Shown: positions 12,836-25,751 of the stretch, piece after piece | Numbering within the stretch: position 1 is the first letter of the stretch | How the letters are laid out: each line of letters starts with the position of its first letter | Origin: Paramecium sonneborni | Lineage: Eukaryota; Ciliophora; Oligohymenophorea; Peniculida; Parameciidae | Direction of reading: 5' to 3' | NCBI GenBank assembly: GCA_905182985.1 | Contig: CAJJDN010000049.1 | Location: forward strand, 292,902 to 356,901 | DNA: 64,000 bases | Notes under the pieces: model-generated | Databases searched by the model: none | What the model was told of the DNA's origin: nothing | What the model saw: only the letters and a program-made list of their open reading frames with translations | Program-made: the position numbers and the translations under genes

Positions 12836-13243
12836 ATGGGAGATTAAGATGAAACTTAAAATAATTTGTTACTTCATTCTTTGGTCAATCAAAGTAGAAT
12901 TAACGAAAGCATAAATTATATAAATCTATTAGACTTGATGAGTAAATATAATCCAGGACCTCCAATTAAAAAAACTATAGTTAATGATTAAGATTTTATA
13001 GATGAATTAGAATAATTCTTAGATCAATTAGACTAACCTAAAAGACGAAAGTTTTATGAAGAATCTATTATACTTCTTGATGAAAATGATAACCATTCTA
13101 TTTTGGATTTTACAAATTTAAACAATACTAATAATAAATAAGATTCTAAAAGTTAGAAATAGTAAGATGCTTGGCTTGACAAACTTCCTCTTAAACATGA
13201 ATTTGATGATCTTGAAGAACTTGAAAAAATACTATCTTAATGA
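12836..13243 (+). CDS. Hypothetical acidic protein
   Basis: An intronless 135-residue frame lying 26 nt after the TTLL stop. It is rich in Asp, Asn, Leu and Gln, with an acidic C-terminus (DDLEELEKIL). There is no signal peptide, membrane segment or known motif. The composition is protein-like and the frame runs cleanly from ATG to TGA. Function not recognised. Confidence 0.55.
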
Positions 13244-13308
13244 ATATAAAACATAAAATTTTATATATACATATATATATAAATAATAGTTGTTAAAATA
13301 TTTGTTGT

Positions 13309-13878
13309 ATGCAGTTCATACATGATTATGCTATAATAGGAGAAGAGGAGAATGAACCTAAATTGACTAATGTAATGCCATTAAATTAACATTTCTAAAA
13401 CTTTTCAAATCTCTTACAAGCTTAAAAAGAGAGACAAAAATCTAAAATATTCATGCCATTAGATTTAAATCTAATAAATCAATAATAAAATGGATTCAAA
13501 TCTTCTGGACGTTCAAGTCCTAGAAATTATTTTACAAATAAATAAGTTCCTAGTGTTGATAAGATTATGTAAAAAATGACAATTAAGCATACATTCCATC
13601 AATAAATTCCTATAAAATAAGAGGAATTTTATGAAAGATAAATAAGATGGTTAAATTAAATACAATAGACAAATAAAGTTAAAAATCAAAATAAAATTAA
13701 TTAAGAAATATAAAACTGTCCATTCAAACCATACACTAGTCCTTAACAGAATATTAACAAAGATAAATTAAAAGAAAATTCAAAAAGTATTCTTAGTCCT
13801 CAACCTTTCAAGAAGCCTAATAAACGAAATAATTCCTATACTAAAATACATTTAGCAAAGAAATAGAGTTTGGGATGA
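13309..13878 (+). CDS. Hypothetical basic low-complexity protein
   Basis: An intronless 189-residue frame, rich in Gln, Asn, Lys, Pro and Ser. It contains short SP and PFKPYTSP-type motifs and ends KKQSLG. There is no predicted membrane segment or catalytic motif. Such Pro/Ser/Lys-rich proteins are common in ciliate cytoskeletal and cortical proteomes, but that is only a guess here. It is separated from the preceding gene by 65 nt. Confidence 0.55.
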
Positions 13879-14132
13879 TAATTTATTATAAACTATTTTA
13901 TTAAATAATATATAAATTTATATAAAAATCTAATTTTATTTTTTCTGATATTCACGAAAATCGCAATCACAATTCCCTTTTAATTCTTTATAAAAGTTTA
14001 TATTCAATGTTTCAATTGCCATTCTTACTTCTCCAAAATAATTTCAATAGATATTTCTACATATGTTATTTATAGTAACAAACTGACGTACTTAAGTTTC
14101 GGAATTTAGAAAATTGTTTGATTAAATTAAAT

Positions 14133-16837
14133 ATGATATAAAATTATAACATCCTTATCTTCGTTTTATATTTAGTTATAGAATGTAAGACAATTGGAGT
14201 AGAATAAGAACTTGAAAATAAAGAAAGTGAACAATTTTTAAAGATTGAAATAAGATCTTAAGCCTCGTAAGAAATAAAATTAAGATTTTACAATAATTAA
14301 GTATTTTTAAGAAATAATTTGTTTAGACTTAGAAAAAGGATATTTATAATTGTTCAATCTAAGATAAATGTGAATGTGATGGTAATATTTTTGAGAATTT
14401 TGAATGTTCATAAAACAAAAGCTTATTTTTGATGTAATTTATAAAGTTCCCATATGTATATGGAGATAATATTGAAGAAATAGAAAAAAATTCAATAGAG
14501 TAAACATTAGGAAATAGTGTTATAACTTCTAAATTATTTAGGATATTGACTGTTAAAAATAGTGAAATTAATTAGATAGCCTCATAAGGGGTGAAATATA
14601 ATGATAAAGATTTAAGTAGTTAATTGTAATTAGGTGATTATGATTTATTCTTAAGATGGTAAATTTATAGTAATAGAACTTTTGATATGGCAATAGATTT
14701 TAATAATAAAAATTGGATTGGTTTAGGATTTTGTCCTAATGTAAAATAATTTATAATATCTTAGATGAACAATTGTGATATGATATATATCTATTTAGAT
14801 GGTAAGAGTGTTAAAATAAGAGATACATTTGCAACAGGTCATACTATTCCTGAAATTGACTCTAGTAATGATATTAGAATATAATCTTATGTTATAAATG
14901 AAACAGGTTACTCTGTTAGATTTAATAGAAATTTGAATACTGGAGATCCTAAGGATCAAATTCTTTTTGAAGGAAGATCATACAAATTTTGTATAGCTTG
15001 GTCAACTTAAAATTAATTTGATGGACATAATAAATAATATAATTTTGATATTGAATTTGTTAATAATTATATTGGAAAAGTAATTTTGGATGATGGTATG
15101 AATACATTATATGTGATACATGCTATTGTATTATTTATAGCTTGGGGAGTATTTGCAGATGTTGGAATAATAATAGGAAGATTTTTTAAATCTATAAATA
15201 GTTATTTATGGATTCATGCAATATGCTTTATTATTGTTGACTTTTCTACAATAATCATAATGATCTTAATTTTTATAATGGGTATAAAGGGAGGAAACAT
15301 TTAAGGAGATGGAGTTTAGGGAGGTCATAATTTAATATCAATACTTCTTACATTACTTGTAATTGTAGAACATATTTTGGGAATGGTTGTTAAACATCAT
15401 TTAGAATCAAATGATACAGAAAATAGATAAAGAGTATTTAAAATACGAATTGTTCATATTGTTTTAGGGAATTTTATGTATTTGGCTGCTAAGGTTGATA
15501 TAATTTTAGGATTTATTAAAAATGAATCTTCAATCTTATTGATTTTATCTATCATATGGACAGCTCTATTGATAATAATTCGAATAGTATTAGAAATTTA
15601 TAAATCTAAAAATAAATTTATATAATCTAAAATTGTACCAGAATAACCTTAAATACTTAATGAAAATTAATTAAAATTACTAAAACTTCTAGAAACCAAT
15701 CAACCAACTAATTAGATTATAAAATAATTACCTGATATTAAATGGATATTATTAGATTAAGATATATATGATGTTACTGATTATTAACATCCAGCTGGAA
15801 ATTTCCTTATTGTAAATGTAAATGGTAAAGAAATTAGTCGTTATTTCAATGGTGGTTTTGCTCTAGAATCAATCAAAATGAAATAACATAATCATAGTAG
15901 AGTTGCTTTATAATCACTTAAAAATCGATATATAGGTACATTATAAATATAAAATGCTCATCATTTAAATCCTGGATCACCATGGGACTTAGTTCAGAAA
16001 ATCTAATTATCAACAAACATAATGTAATTTGATTTCACAAATAAAGATTTCACTATAAATCTCAAATAGAATTTAAGTGACTTTGGATAACATTTTAGTA
16101 TTTCTTTATCTGAATTTGCTCCTAAAACTAGAATATATACTAAAATCATGTGTATGGCTAAACCATATCAGCAATTTAGAAATTCAATTATTGATTATTG
16201 TGAAGACAAAACTTAACAAATACCTATATTATAATATTAGACAACAAATACAATTCCATTAATTATTAAAAAATACAATTTTAAAAAAGCTCTTACTCCC
16301 TAAATTTTTAATCACCAAGGTTAATTTTGGATTTAAGGTCCTTTTTCTAGAGGTTTAGAACTTCAAAGCAAATCTAAATGTGTTGTTTTTGTTGGCGGAA
16401 CTGGAATTTTACCATTTTTAGATTTATTAGATCTTTTATTGATTAAATCATATTATATTGCTAATCCAACTAAATAAACTTAAATATTATAATTTGCACC
16501 TTAAATTGATTAATTGGATAATGAATTTGAACTGATTTTATTAGCATCCTTTTAAAATGAAGATGAATTTATTGGTAAAGAATGGATTAGAAAATTATAT
16601 TCAATTAACAAGAATAATAATTTTAAATTATTTGATATGAAAATAAGATATTCTGATGGTAAGTTAGATTCAATCATACCAGCATTTCATAATAAATTTA
16701 ATTAAGATTTTGTTAATCCTTTTTTAGGAGATTATTAAAAGAATATTTTTATATGTGGACCACCCAATATGATTTATTCATTAAATTAAATTATCTCTCA
16801 AACAAATTAAGACTAAAGTAAAGTTTTAATTGTTTGA
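14133..16837 (+). CDS. DOMON - cytochrome b561 - cytochrome b5 - flavin reductase fusion
   Basis: About 892 residues with one 26-nt intron near the 5' end. Order: signal peptide (NILIFVLYLVIECK), Cys-containing extracellular part, DOMON domain at about 170-300 (WIGLGFCPN and NLNTGDPKDQILFEG), five or six membrane segments of b561 type with paired His (about 310-480), a cytochrome b5 fold with heme-ligand motif TDYQHPAGNF (about 540-570), then an FAD/NAD(P)H reductase module with GPFSRGLEL, VVFVGGTGILPF and a nucleotide-binding FICGPPNMIYSL at the end. It is predicted to pass electrons from cytosolic NAD(P)H through FAD and b5 to the b561 hemes and the outside DOMON domain. The substrate (iron, ascorbate or other) cannot be read from sequence. 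Module order is clear; residue positions are approximate. Confidence 0.85.
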
Positions 16838-16971
16838 GATTTTTATTATATTCATTCATTTATATTTATCTCTTTTCTATGTATTTATTTTTATACGTAA
16901 ATCCTAAAAATTATGATTAATTATTTAATTTAATAATTTTATATAAATATGTCAAATTTAATAATATAAAT

Positions 16972-18417
16972 ATGAAAAAATTTTATTTTTTTTCAAAATT
17001 GTTTGTCTAAATTGGATAAAGTAGATTATTACAAAATCCAATAAAAAGTAGAATTGAGGCTAAAAAAGTACCTTTATACTATAATAAACCTCTTCCAATA
17101 AATGAAATAGAAAATTTGCTTAAAAGTTTACATTATTTAGTTCCAAATGAAGTAATACAAATAATGAAAAAATCAGTAAAATTCAAATAAAAATTTGGTA
17201 AAGAAGAGTTTACTTAATACTTTAAAAAGTAGAGTATAGATTCAATTCAAAAAGCAGATTTAATTTTATTATGTTATAAATTAAATCTTGAAGATGATTT
17301 ATGGATGAAATGTCTAACTATGAAAGTTGATGAATTGACTCCTTATTATTAGAGTGAAACAATGTGGGCATTAAAAAATAAAACATTTGAAAAATCTGAA
17401 ATTTAAGAAAAGAGTCTTAAACTTCAAGAAGAAATAATATCTTCTATACCTTAAAACTTAAATTAATTTGATTTATATAGTTTAAGTTTAATGTTATAAA
17501 GCCTTAAAAACTTTCATAAAGTTAATTGGGATCATTTGGCTTAAGCATTTTTAAGACTAATAAATAATAATGATCATTTTTCTTTATGTTATGGTTTATA
17601 TGCATTAGCAAAACACAGATAAAAACTTTCAATAAATTTGAATGAATAAAATTTGATACATATTATACAAGATAAGTTGAAGGATTTTTAATAAAATGAT
17701 TTATTATTAGTTTTATGGGCATTGTAGAAATTGAATTTAGGGACAGAAGATTTTTGGAATTATGCTTACACTATATTATAAACATAAAAATTGTAATCTT
17801 TATAATCTATAGCAATTTAATCACAAATACTTTCTCAATTATTTAAAGTAGAAGAACCATCATGGAATCGAATAGAGAATTAAGCTATAAATTTAATAAA
17901 ATCTGATGAGAAATCTTTAGTGACTTTGTTTTAAACATTCTCGATTAATAATAAGGGGAGTTAATAATTTTGGGATAAAATTTGTTCTCAAATATTGTAA
18001 GATATACAAAATTTTTAATTAGAATCATTAATAAAGTTAGCGTCTCATTCAGATAAACCTGAATTTAGTAAGAAAATTCCTTTGGATTGGAGTAAATTAA
18101 CAATATCTTAAAGATGTTTAATTTTTAATAAATTTGCAAGAATTGGTTTAGAGATGGAGGATAAATATTAATATATTTTAGAGGACATAAATAAAGTATT
18201 TGGGAAAGATTTAGTTTTATTATTATATACAATTTACAAATATTGTCCTTAATTAAAAAAGGAATCTATTTTGAATTAACTGTAAATTTCGATAGATCAT
18301 TTAAATCCAATTGATATTGAATAATTATTAGAATTGAAAGAGATTCCATAAGAAATTATAATAGTACTTTAAAAAGAATTTAGGAATAGAATAAATTAAA
18401 AATAGAAACTGGATTGA
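16972..18417 (+). CDS. Hypothetical helical protein, possibly mitochondrial
   Basis: An intronless frame of 481 residues. The N-terminus (MKKFYFFSKLFVQIGQSRLL) is hydrophobic and basic without acids, like a mitochondrial presequence. The rest is Leu/Gln-rich with repeated short helices, such as LYSLSLMLQSLKNF, CYGLYALAKHRQKL and LLLVLWALQKLNL, that look like a degenerate alpha-helical repeat of the octotricopeptide/RAP-protein kind. If so it may bind organellar RNA. No catalytic motif is seen and the family assignment is tentative. Confidence 0.6.
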
Positions 18418-18551
18418 AATAAATAAATGAGTTTTTTGATGTTATACATTAATTAAATATAATAAAATAAATGTAATGATTGAAAAACTTTAATATAAAA
18501 AAGAATATAGATATAAAATTAGATGATAATTACTCAAAATTATATGTGAAA

Positions 18552-19720
18552 TCATAATTCATTTCCAATAGTTACCCAATTATTTCTAAGGTTGTTTCTT
18601 CTACCAAAGATTTCTAAACAATGACCTCCTGGAACCATGGCATTTATAATTTCATAAATTTCTTCAGGTTTTTGTGATTGACCTCTTCTTTCACTCCAAA
18701 TAACATCACTCTTTAAATAATAATTTAATTTGTTAGTGCCCTGGATATAAAATTAAATTACTTTATAACCGATTAAACAATTCTCTTTAGCATGTTACAA
18801 ATAGAAACCATGTCCTTTTGCAATTTTACCATTAACTGTCTTTTTAACCCATATTAATTCATCTACTAATTAATAGCCCCATTATTTCATCATTTTGGCA
18901 GCAATACGATATTTGGCATTGATTGTCCAAATAAAAAGAAAGCCTTCTTTTTACAATAATGGAATAGGTAATTCCATTAATTAATCATCTTTTAATGATG
19001 AATAAGCAATAGCCACTCCTCTTGAAGGTTAAGATGTTGACAATTACCAAGGAGGATCCATCATAATTGCTGAATTGATTATATAAACTAATACCATCAA
19101 ATAATTTGCCAGCTATCTTTTGTTAGGATGCAATCAAGGATTTAAAATTAAATGTTATAACATCAGCATTAATGGGTATAGAATTCTCAGGCACAGAACT
19201 TATCAATGTTGGTAATTCATTTTATCTATTTTTTAATAGAATGTAATCATTACTCTTTAAACCATTCTAATTTTTAAGATTCAATACTTGCTTCTACTTT
19301 ACATAACAATTTTAATAAGCCTTACTTATTTTTAGGTAATTTGTCATATTCAATGGTTTCATTGATATCTAAATCACTATTCTTTCTTTCCTTATTTAAT
19401 TGCTTTTTCACTCCAAAATCTATGTCATTGTTGTCATCTCCTCCTGCTTCACTTCCAAAATCCAAATAATTTCTTCGAGTGTACTATCTCAAATTATATG
19501 TCCCATTTTAAGATTCCTTTAGACTTATTCCAGATAAGTCTTCAGTATTAGTTGAGTTCTGCTTTTTTGCTTATATCACCTTCTATAACTTCTTCGTTTT
19601 CTATTATTTTTAATCTTCATTAGTATTCATCACTTTATCCAATGATATTACTTGCTTTCCATTACAATTTAAATTATCTTCGGCTCTAGATTTTCTTTAT
19701 TAACTACGTCTTCCTAACAT
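18552..19720 (-). CDS. MTA1: MT-A70 family adenine methyltransferase, MTA1 type
   Basis: About 371 residues after removing introns of 28 nt and 25 nt (the latter ends CAG). The N-terminal 140 residues are basic then acidic and disordered. The catalytic domain has IMMDPPWQLSTSQPSRG (the DPPW motif that binds the target amine), FLFIWTINAKY, ELIWVKK and a C-terminal HCLEIFGRRNNLRNNW. Active ciliate MTA1 carries DPPW and, with MTA9, is the DNA N6-adenine methyltransferase of Tetrahymena and Oxytricha; METTL3-like RNA enzymes share the motif. The short, disordered N-terminus without zinc fingers favours MTA1, but METTL3/14-like RNA methylation is not excluded without a tree. Confidence 0.8.
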
Positions 19721-20288
19721 TCACAAATTAAGATTTAATATTATTATTATATTTCTTCCAATCTCACTCTTTTACCAATTTAAGTTCGCGCCTTTTTAAT
19801 ACAATATAATGTTACAATTTCTACTTGACTTATATGATATAAATTAAACATTTATTGGTTCTTACAACCATCCTTTTCTAATTATATAAAGAATAACAAC
19901 ACAGACAATCTTAATTAATTTATATAAAACTATAATCATCATCAAATTAATCTATATATCAAATACCAGATATCATTATCATATTTTCTTAACCACTCAC
20001 TTTTTATTTCTTACATTTCTTATCTATTAAAATTCAAATTTTATATAATTAATATCCCAAATTACATCTAAATATAATCACAACTTATATCTTAATGTTC
20101 TACTAATCTACATAATATAATCTTACATAAATATATATATCAATTAATAATAAATAATAAATAATAAAAATTACAAATTATCTAAAATTCAACATACAAT
20201 TATAAAAATCCTAATTTTATATAGAAACAGCAAAATATAAAAGAATATAAGCATTATAAATATATATTGATATTATAAATCTTCAGCT
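19721..20288. other. AT-rich intergenic region
   Basis: About 570 nt between the divergent-looking starts and ends of the MTA1 and clathrin light chain genes. It is dominated by A/T runs with no frame that looks like protein and no recognisable RNA gene. The MTA1 promoter should be here, just above 19720. Confidence 0.6.
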
Positions 20289-20896
20289 TCACTTAGTCAA
20301 ATCGATTTTCTTATTAAGGATTGCTTATCTCATCTTTGTCACATCCTTTTATCCTGGGTACTCACCATCCTTTAAAGCTATATTAGATGCAATTTAGTCC
20401 CATGAATTTTTCTTATATTTAAACACTAATCTTACATACTAACTATGATTCTTTTAATTTTCAAACCAAACCTCTTATTTCTACTTATTCAACACTTTTC
20501 TTTATTAAATATCTGTTTCTAATTAACTATTTCATGTTATTCTTCAATTTACCTTTTGAATTATTGCAAATACTCTTGACCTTTTTATTTTTTTTATTAT
20601 TTCAATATCCTTTCCTATTAATCCTTTTCTCTTATCTAAGCAAGCCTTTCCTCTTCAATTATTTTCAGTTTATCCTTTCTAATCTATTATTCTGGGCTCT
20701 AATTTTGAATTATAAAATACCACGTAGACTACAGATGACTAAAATTGAACAGGTGCTTCATTAGAAAAAGCACTAAATACATCATACTACTTTATTTGAT
20801 ATCTCTTACTTAGATCTATTAGATTTGGCTTTGATCACTTTATGGAGCCTCAGTTGGAACAGCTTAAGTTGTCACTTCTTCAAAAAAATCATCCAT
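20289..20896 (-). CDS. Clathrin light chain
   Basis: About 177 residues after removing introns of 23, 25 and 26 nt. The start MDDFFEEV is acidic, followed by a Gln/Pro-rich segment, a long charged coiled coil (heavy-chain binding, roughly residues 55-125), and a C-terminal block SWDQIASNIALKDGEYPG then KDVTKMRQAILNKK, which matches the conserved W-D-x-I and KD+SRMR-xI-L pattern at the end of clathrin light chains. It would regulate clathrin coat assembly in endocytosis and trafficking. A long open frame on the opposite strand (starting near 20534) is an antisense shadow of this gene. Confidence 0.85.
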
Positions 20897-21844
20897 TATT
20901 TAACTTAATTATATTTCTATACAAAATAAACCATAATGGAAATCTATTATTTGATTCATAAGGATAATATTATCATAATCAAAAATTTATTATTTGTTAT
21001 CTATCAAAATTGCATAACTATATTTTTTTTGATTTTCTAAGTGACATTTTATTTAATACTAAGGTTTATTAATTCTACTTTTTAGTTATAATTATTAATT
21101 TTTATTTCAAATAAATGTTTTTTTAAAGGATAGTGGATAATTGAATTCAAATTTGGTTTACTGACTCTATATCTTATGGATAATATTCAATTTGCCACAT
21201 ATTTTTGTCTATTATAATATGAAACTTAAATATATATTTCTGATTTAATCAAATTCTAGTTTAATTCTTGAAATAAGTTTATTCAATAATATTCGATTTT
21301 ATTCTGATATTATGTTGATTACATTTTCCATATTATAATCTTTAGTCTATAATTATAATGATTTTAGTTATAAACTCAGGTTTCTCATATTTTTTTATCT
21401 ATACTAATTATATTTTAACTTTTAATTTCTTATATTAATAATTGATATATTTTTCTTTTTAAAATTATTCTCTAAATCTTAATACTGTGATTAATTTATG
21501 CATGAGTTTTTGTCTTACTAAATTATATCATAAGTAGAACTACTTTTAAAATGAATATTAATTTTGCAATTGCTTTAAAAATTAATGTTATAACTTATAT
21601 AGGAACAGATTAGTCAGAGATTATTATTTACCTTAAAAAAAGAATTCAAATTGGCATATGGATTGAATTAAGTAATAACATATACAATGTATATAAGGCT
21701 AAAATAGTCGTTTATGGAATATATCTTATAAAATGTTAGTAATTCTTCTCAATATAATGGGGATTAAAGGGTTTGATTATAAAATTGAATAAAAATAATT
21801 TCATTATTTTCTTAGCAATATTATTATTAACAGATTTTTAAATT
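20897..21844. other. AT-rich gap, no gene recognised
   Basis: About 950 nt without a convincing gene. A plus-strand frame that begins inside the antisense of the clathrin gene stays open to about 21270 but is a string of Phe/Leu/Ile/Tyr and looks like translated AT-rich DNA. The last 250 nt probably hold the promoter of the CCCH gene. Confidence 0.5.
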
Positions 21845-24800
21845 ATGCACAAGTAATACAACTTTGCTGGAGTTGATTTATTATAAGAGTAAGTGTTAAG
21901 TATTAGATTAATTAGATTTCCTGAGCAATAATCATATTTTGAATAAACTTAAGGATATGCGAATGACTTTGAGTCTTCAAGATAACCAGTAATTTAAGAA
22001 GCATATTAACCAACAAATTTAGGGAAGGATTTATTCATTACACTTTAAGTAAATAGATTTAATAACTTATTATTAGAATGAATATCGTAATACAAGAAAA
22101 GTTACTACTTATTCAGATAAAGCATTGTTTGATTTATGGAAAGTAATTGCAAGATCTTAGTCAGGTAAACCACCTCCAAAGAAACCAGCAAAAGAACCAG
22201 AAAATGTAAATTAATTTAAGTTTATCATATTTTATAGGAGTTGATAAAGAAACAATTAGAACATAAAAGAAATTTACATTTTTATGCTTAAGCAAATGAA
22301 AAAGATGTTTAATATACATTAAAATAATTTGGTGAAGCTGAAGAATAAAATGCTAATATCAGTAAATTTATAGAAGAAAGATAATCTTAATTGTAATAAT
22401 AGAAAAAAGAGTAAGAAAAAAAAAATAAGAAAATGAGTAAGTAAGTTTTAGATAGATTGTTTCCAAAACCTTTAATTTAATAAGAAGATGATATAAAAAC
22501 AAAAGAAAAGAAATAGAGAGAATAATTTGTTGAAGCAGTAATATAACATTATAAAGCTAAAAATCCAGATCATAAAAATTTTAAATATCCAGATAGATTA
22601 AGATAATATTGGAATGATATTTAGAATAATAAACCTGAAGGAAAAGGAGATGATTTTGATTTGTATTTTTAAGATTCAATGGAAATGATAAATGATTAAT
22701 TTTATAAATTTAAAGGATTTTATACTGATAATGTAGAAGATATAATTAAAGTATGGAAATAAACACTTTAAAATTCAAAATAAGAGATAGTAACATATGA
22801 AAGTGAAGATAATTTAAGAACACTTTTAACTTAATATTTGTAAATGAAAAAAGATTAAGAAGATGTTAATTTAGGATTACGTAAAATGGAAATGGAAAAA
22901 AGTATGAAGAAAAAGAAAACAGAAATTAATTATTAAAGAGTAACAGAAATAGCAAAACCAAAGGATCGTTTAAGAGTAGGTAAGACACTATTAGAATTAA
23001 AGAAAATGTATCCAAATGATAAAATATTAAGAAGAATGTTATTATAAGAGTTTCGTGATACAAAAGTAGCAAAATATCCTTTAGAATATGATGTAGTTGA
23101 TAGTGATGAAGAAAATAAATAGAAAATGAGACATTTATCTTAAAAAGGTGGATGTGTAATAACTTTAGAAGAAATGGAAGTACCAACTAAAATGAAAATA
23201 GAAGAAATAGCTGATTTATTTGAAAAACATATGGATTTATATTATTCAGAGAAATAAACAGCTTTAAGAAAAGAAGAGTAGGAAAGAAAAAAGAAAAGAT
23301 AAGCAGAATTTAAACTTAAAAAATATATAGAATAAATGGCTAAAAAGTATTTAGAATTAAGAAAGAAAAGATTAGAAGAGAAAGTGCCAACAATAAATGA
23401 ATATTTATCAACAATGTATAAATAAATGTTGATATCTCATAAAGAAGCAACAAGGGAAAACTTTCCACATTTGAAATATGGAGAGAGTAAGAAATTAAGA
23501 AAGAAATCTTATCCTAGTTCATTAAAGAGATATTTTTTTGGAATGATGAAATCTTATGTTAGAAGGAAATATGATTATATAAAAGATGAAACTAATAGAA
23601 TAGGATTTTGGGTACCAACAAATGGAAAAAGTATGTGTGTAGTTCATAAAGATTCATTATGTCCTCCTGGTTGTACAAGATAAACATTAAATTAAAGAGT
23701 TATTGGTTAAAGTAAATTAGTAAAAGAAGCATAATTATTTGCTGATAGACCTAAAACATCAGTATGGGATTCTGATAATTATTAATCTGAAAGATGTAAT
23801 ATAATGATGACTTTCTCTGATGCAAAAGAATGTACATTCTAACCTGCTGTTTGTTATAGAATGCCAGAAAAGTTGAAAAGAGTTATTTTATCAACACATA
23901 ATTGGGCTTAAAATAATGTTGGTAAAAGTGGATCATTAAAACATTTCTTATCATAATTTGGAGATAATTTTAAGAAAGTTCCATCTATATATAGATTCGG
24001 TATTTTTAAAAGATCTTAGGTACTCTATCGTAAAGGAGATTATAGGAAATCTTATTAATTATTGGCACTTTGTTTTAATATAAGAGATCTTAAATTGATA
24101 TTTAGAGATCCTGAAGTTAAAATGAAATAACCTAAACCACATCCAATATTCAATCCTTAAAATATGGGTATTGATGATGATGAACTTAAAAAAGTACCAC
24201 ATGAAAATTTATAATTAATGGAACCTGAATATTAAAATAAACCTGAATATAAATTCTTATTAGAAGTTTATCTTTTTATTAAATAATTAGAATCATATGA
24301 AGATCAATTATTTTAATCATAAAATAATCTAAAAAGAATGCTTAAATAAGATTAACATTATTATACATCACTTTAAGCATTAAATAAATCTTAATCTTAT
24401 GATTTACGTAAATTAACTGTTAAAGATTAAATGTGTCCATTAGGATAAAATTGTCCTTCTATATAAACAAGATGGCCAAATTCAAATGTATCTGGTGTAA
24501 CACCTATAGGAGCAGAATGTATGTTTGCACATCATTTATATGAATTAAGATTTAGATAGGAATTAAGAGCAAGAAAAACTGCATTAAGAGGTACACTTAA
24601 AGCAGTAACTGAAAGATTAGGAGGTAATTTAGCTATTAAAGCATGGAATCCTGGAGGAAATACAATGAAACTTTGTATTGGTTGTTCAGAAAAAGCATTA
24701 TGTTCAGAATGTGCTATGAAAAAAAAAAATATTGCCACTTTAGAAATTTTAAGAAGAAAAGCAAAAAAAGCCTATTTAAAAATTTAATAAAGACCTAAAT

Positions 24801-25718
24801 TTAAAGAAAGAAGAAAAATGGAAGAAAAAGAAGCTAAAAATTATAATATTAAATTAAGTTGTTTAAGTAGAGCTAATGCTTTATATAATAAAGAGAGATT
24901 TTCAGAAGCCTTTGAAGTTATTTTAAAAGCTATTGAAATTGTTAAATAAGAAATTGAAGAAAAAGAAAAAGATTTTGAGACTAGTTAAATGAATCTAAAG
25001 AAATAATTATAAATAGATCCAGATACTGATGTAACTATTAAATAAGTTTATGAATCAACTGTTAAATTGAATCCTGATGATAAATAAGAAGCATAAAAAT
25101 TATATATGTATGCAAAATAAACACATCTTGATGATAATGATCCTGAACCTGATACAAAATAATTTATTAATAGATAGATAGAATTACTCTATAGAAAAAT
25201 AGAATCTAAATTATAAGATAATGTGAATGATATTTAATTAATGAAATAAAGAATTAATAAAATTGAAGACAAAGAAGATTAAAAAGCTAAAAGTAAAGGT
25301 AAAGATTTATCAATGAAAATGTGTCCTGAATTTATTAAAGAAGGAAGATGTAAAAAAGGACAAAAAGAATGTTCATACTCACATAATTACTTATTGTTAG
25401 ATTTAGAACCAACTGATAGTAAATTAAAAAGTCTTTAAGAATCTATTAAAATGAAAGAAATTTCATTAAGAGAATCTAAACCTCCAATTCCTTGGGTTTA
25501 ATCTGGTTTAAAAGATGCAGAAGAATGTAATATTATTATAAATATCTTTAGATAATAACACTGCTGCTTATGATAAAGAATTAGAAAAGAAAAGGATATT
25601 AAGATCAAAAAGTAAGTAATCAAAACATTCTAAATCTTAATCAAAAGAATTGTATTCCTAAGATTTTGAAGATATCAAAACACCAATCTATGAGAGAAAA
25701 AAGAAATAAAACTATTGA
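21845..25718 (+). CDS. Large CCCH zinc-finger protein of unknown function
   Basis: About 1262 residues after introns of 28, 32 and 25 nt; a further 27-nt candidate (21889-21915) is uncertain because it neither shifts frame nor adds a stop. The first two thirds are Lys/Glu-rich helix (a very charged coiled region). Cysteine clusters follow: CVVHKDSLCPPGC, a finger-like CPLGQNC ... CMFAHH, then KLCIGCSEKALCSECAMKKK, and near the C-terminus a clear CCCH finger CPEFIKEGRCKKGQKECSYSH. A helical repeat-like region (NALYNKERFSEAFEVILKAI) lies between. CCCH fingers usually bind RNA, but the long coiled N-terminus would also fit a cytoskeletal protein. No named family recognised. Confidence 0.8.
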
Positions 25719-25751
25719 TAGCTATTAATAAGTTATCAACTATAGTTATTA

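Noticed and set aside
20534..21270. Long plus-strand hydrophobic ORF
   Set aside because: Up to 20896 it is the exact antisense of the clathrin light chain gene, whose conserved C-terminal motif is on the minus strand; the remainder reads as random AT-rich translation.
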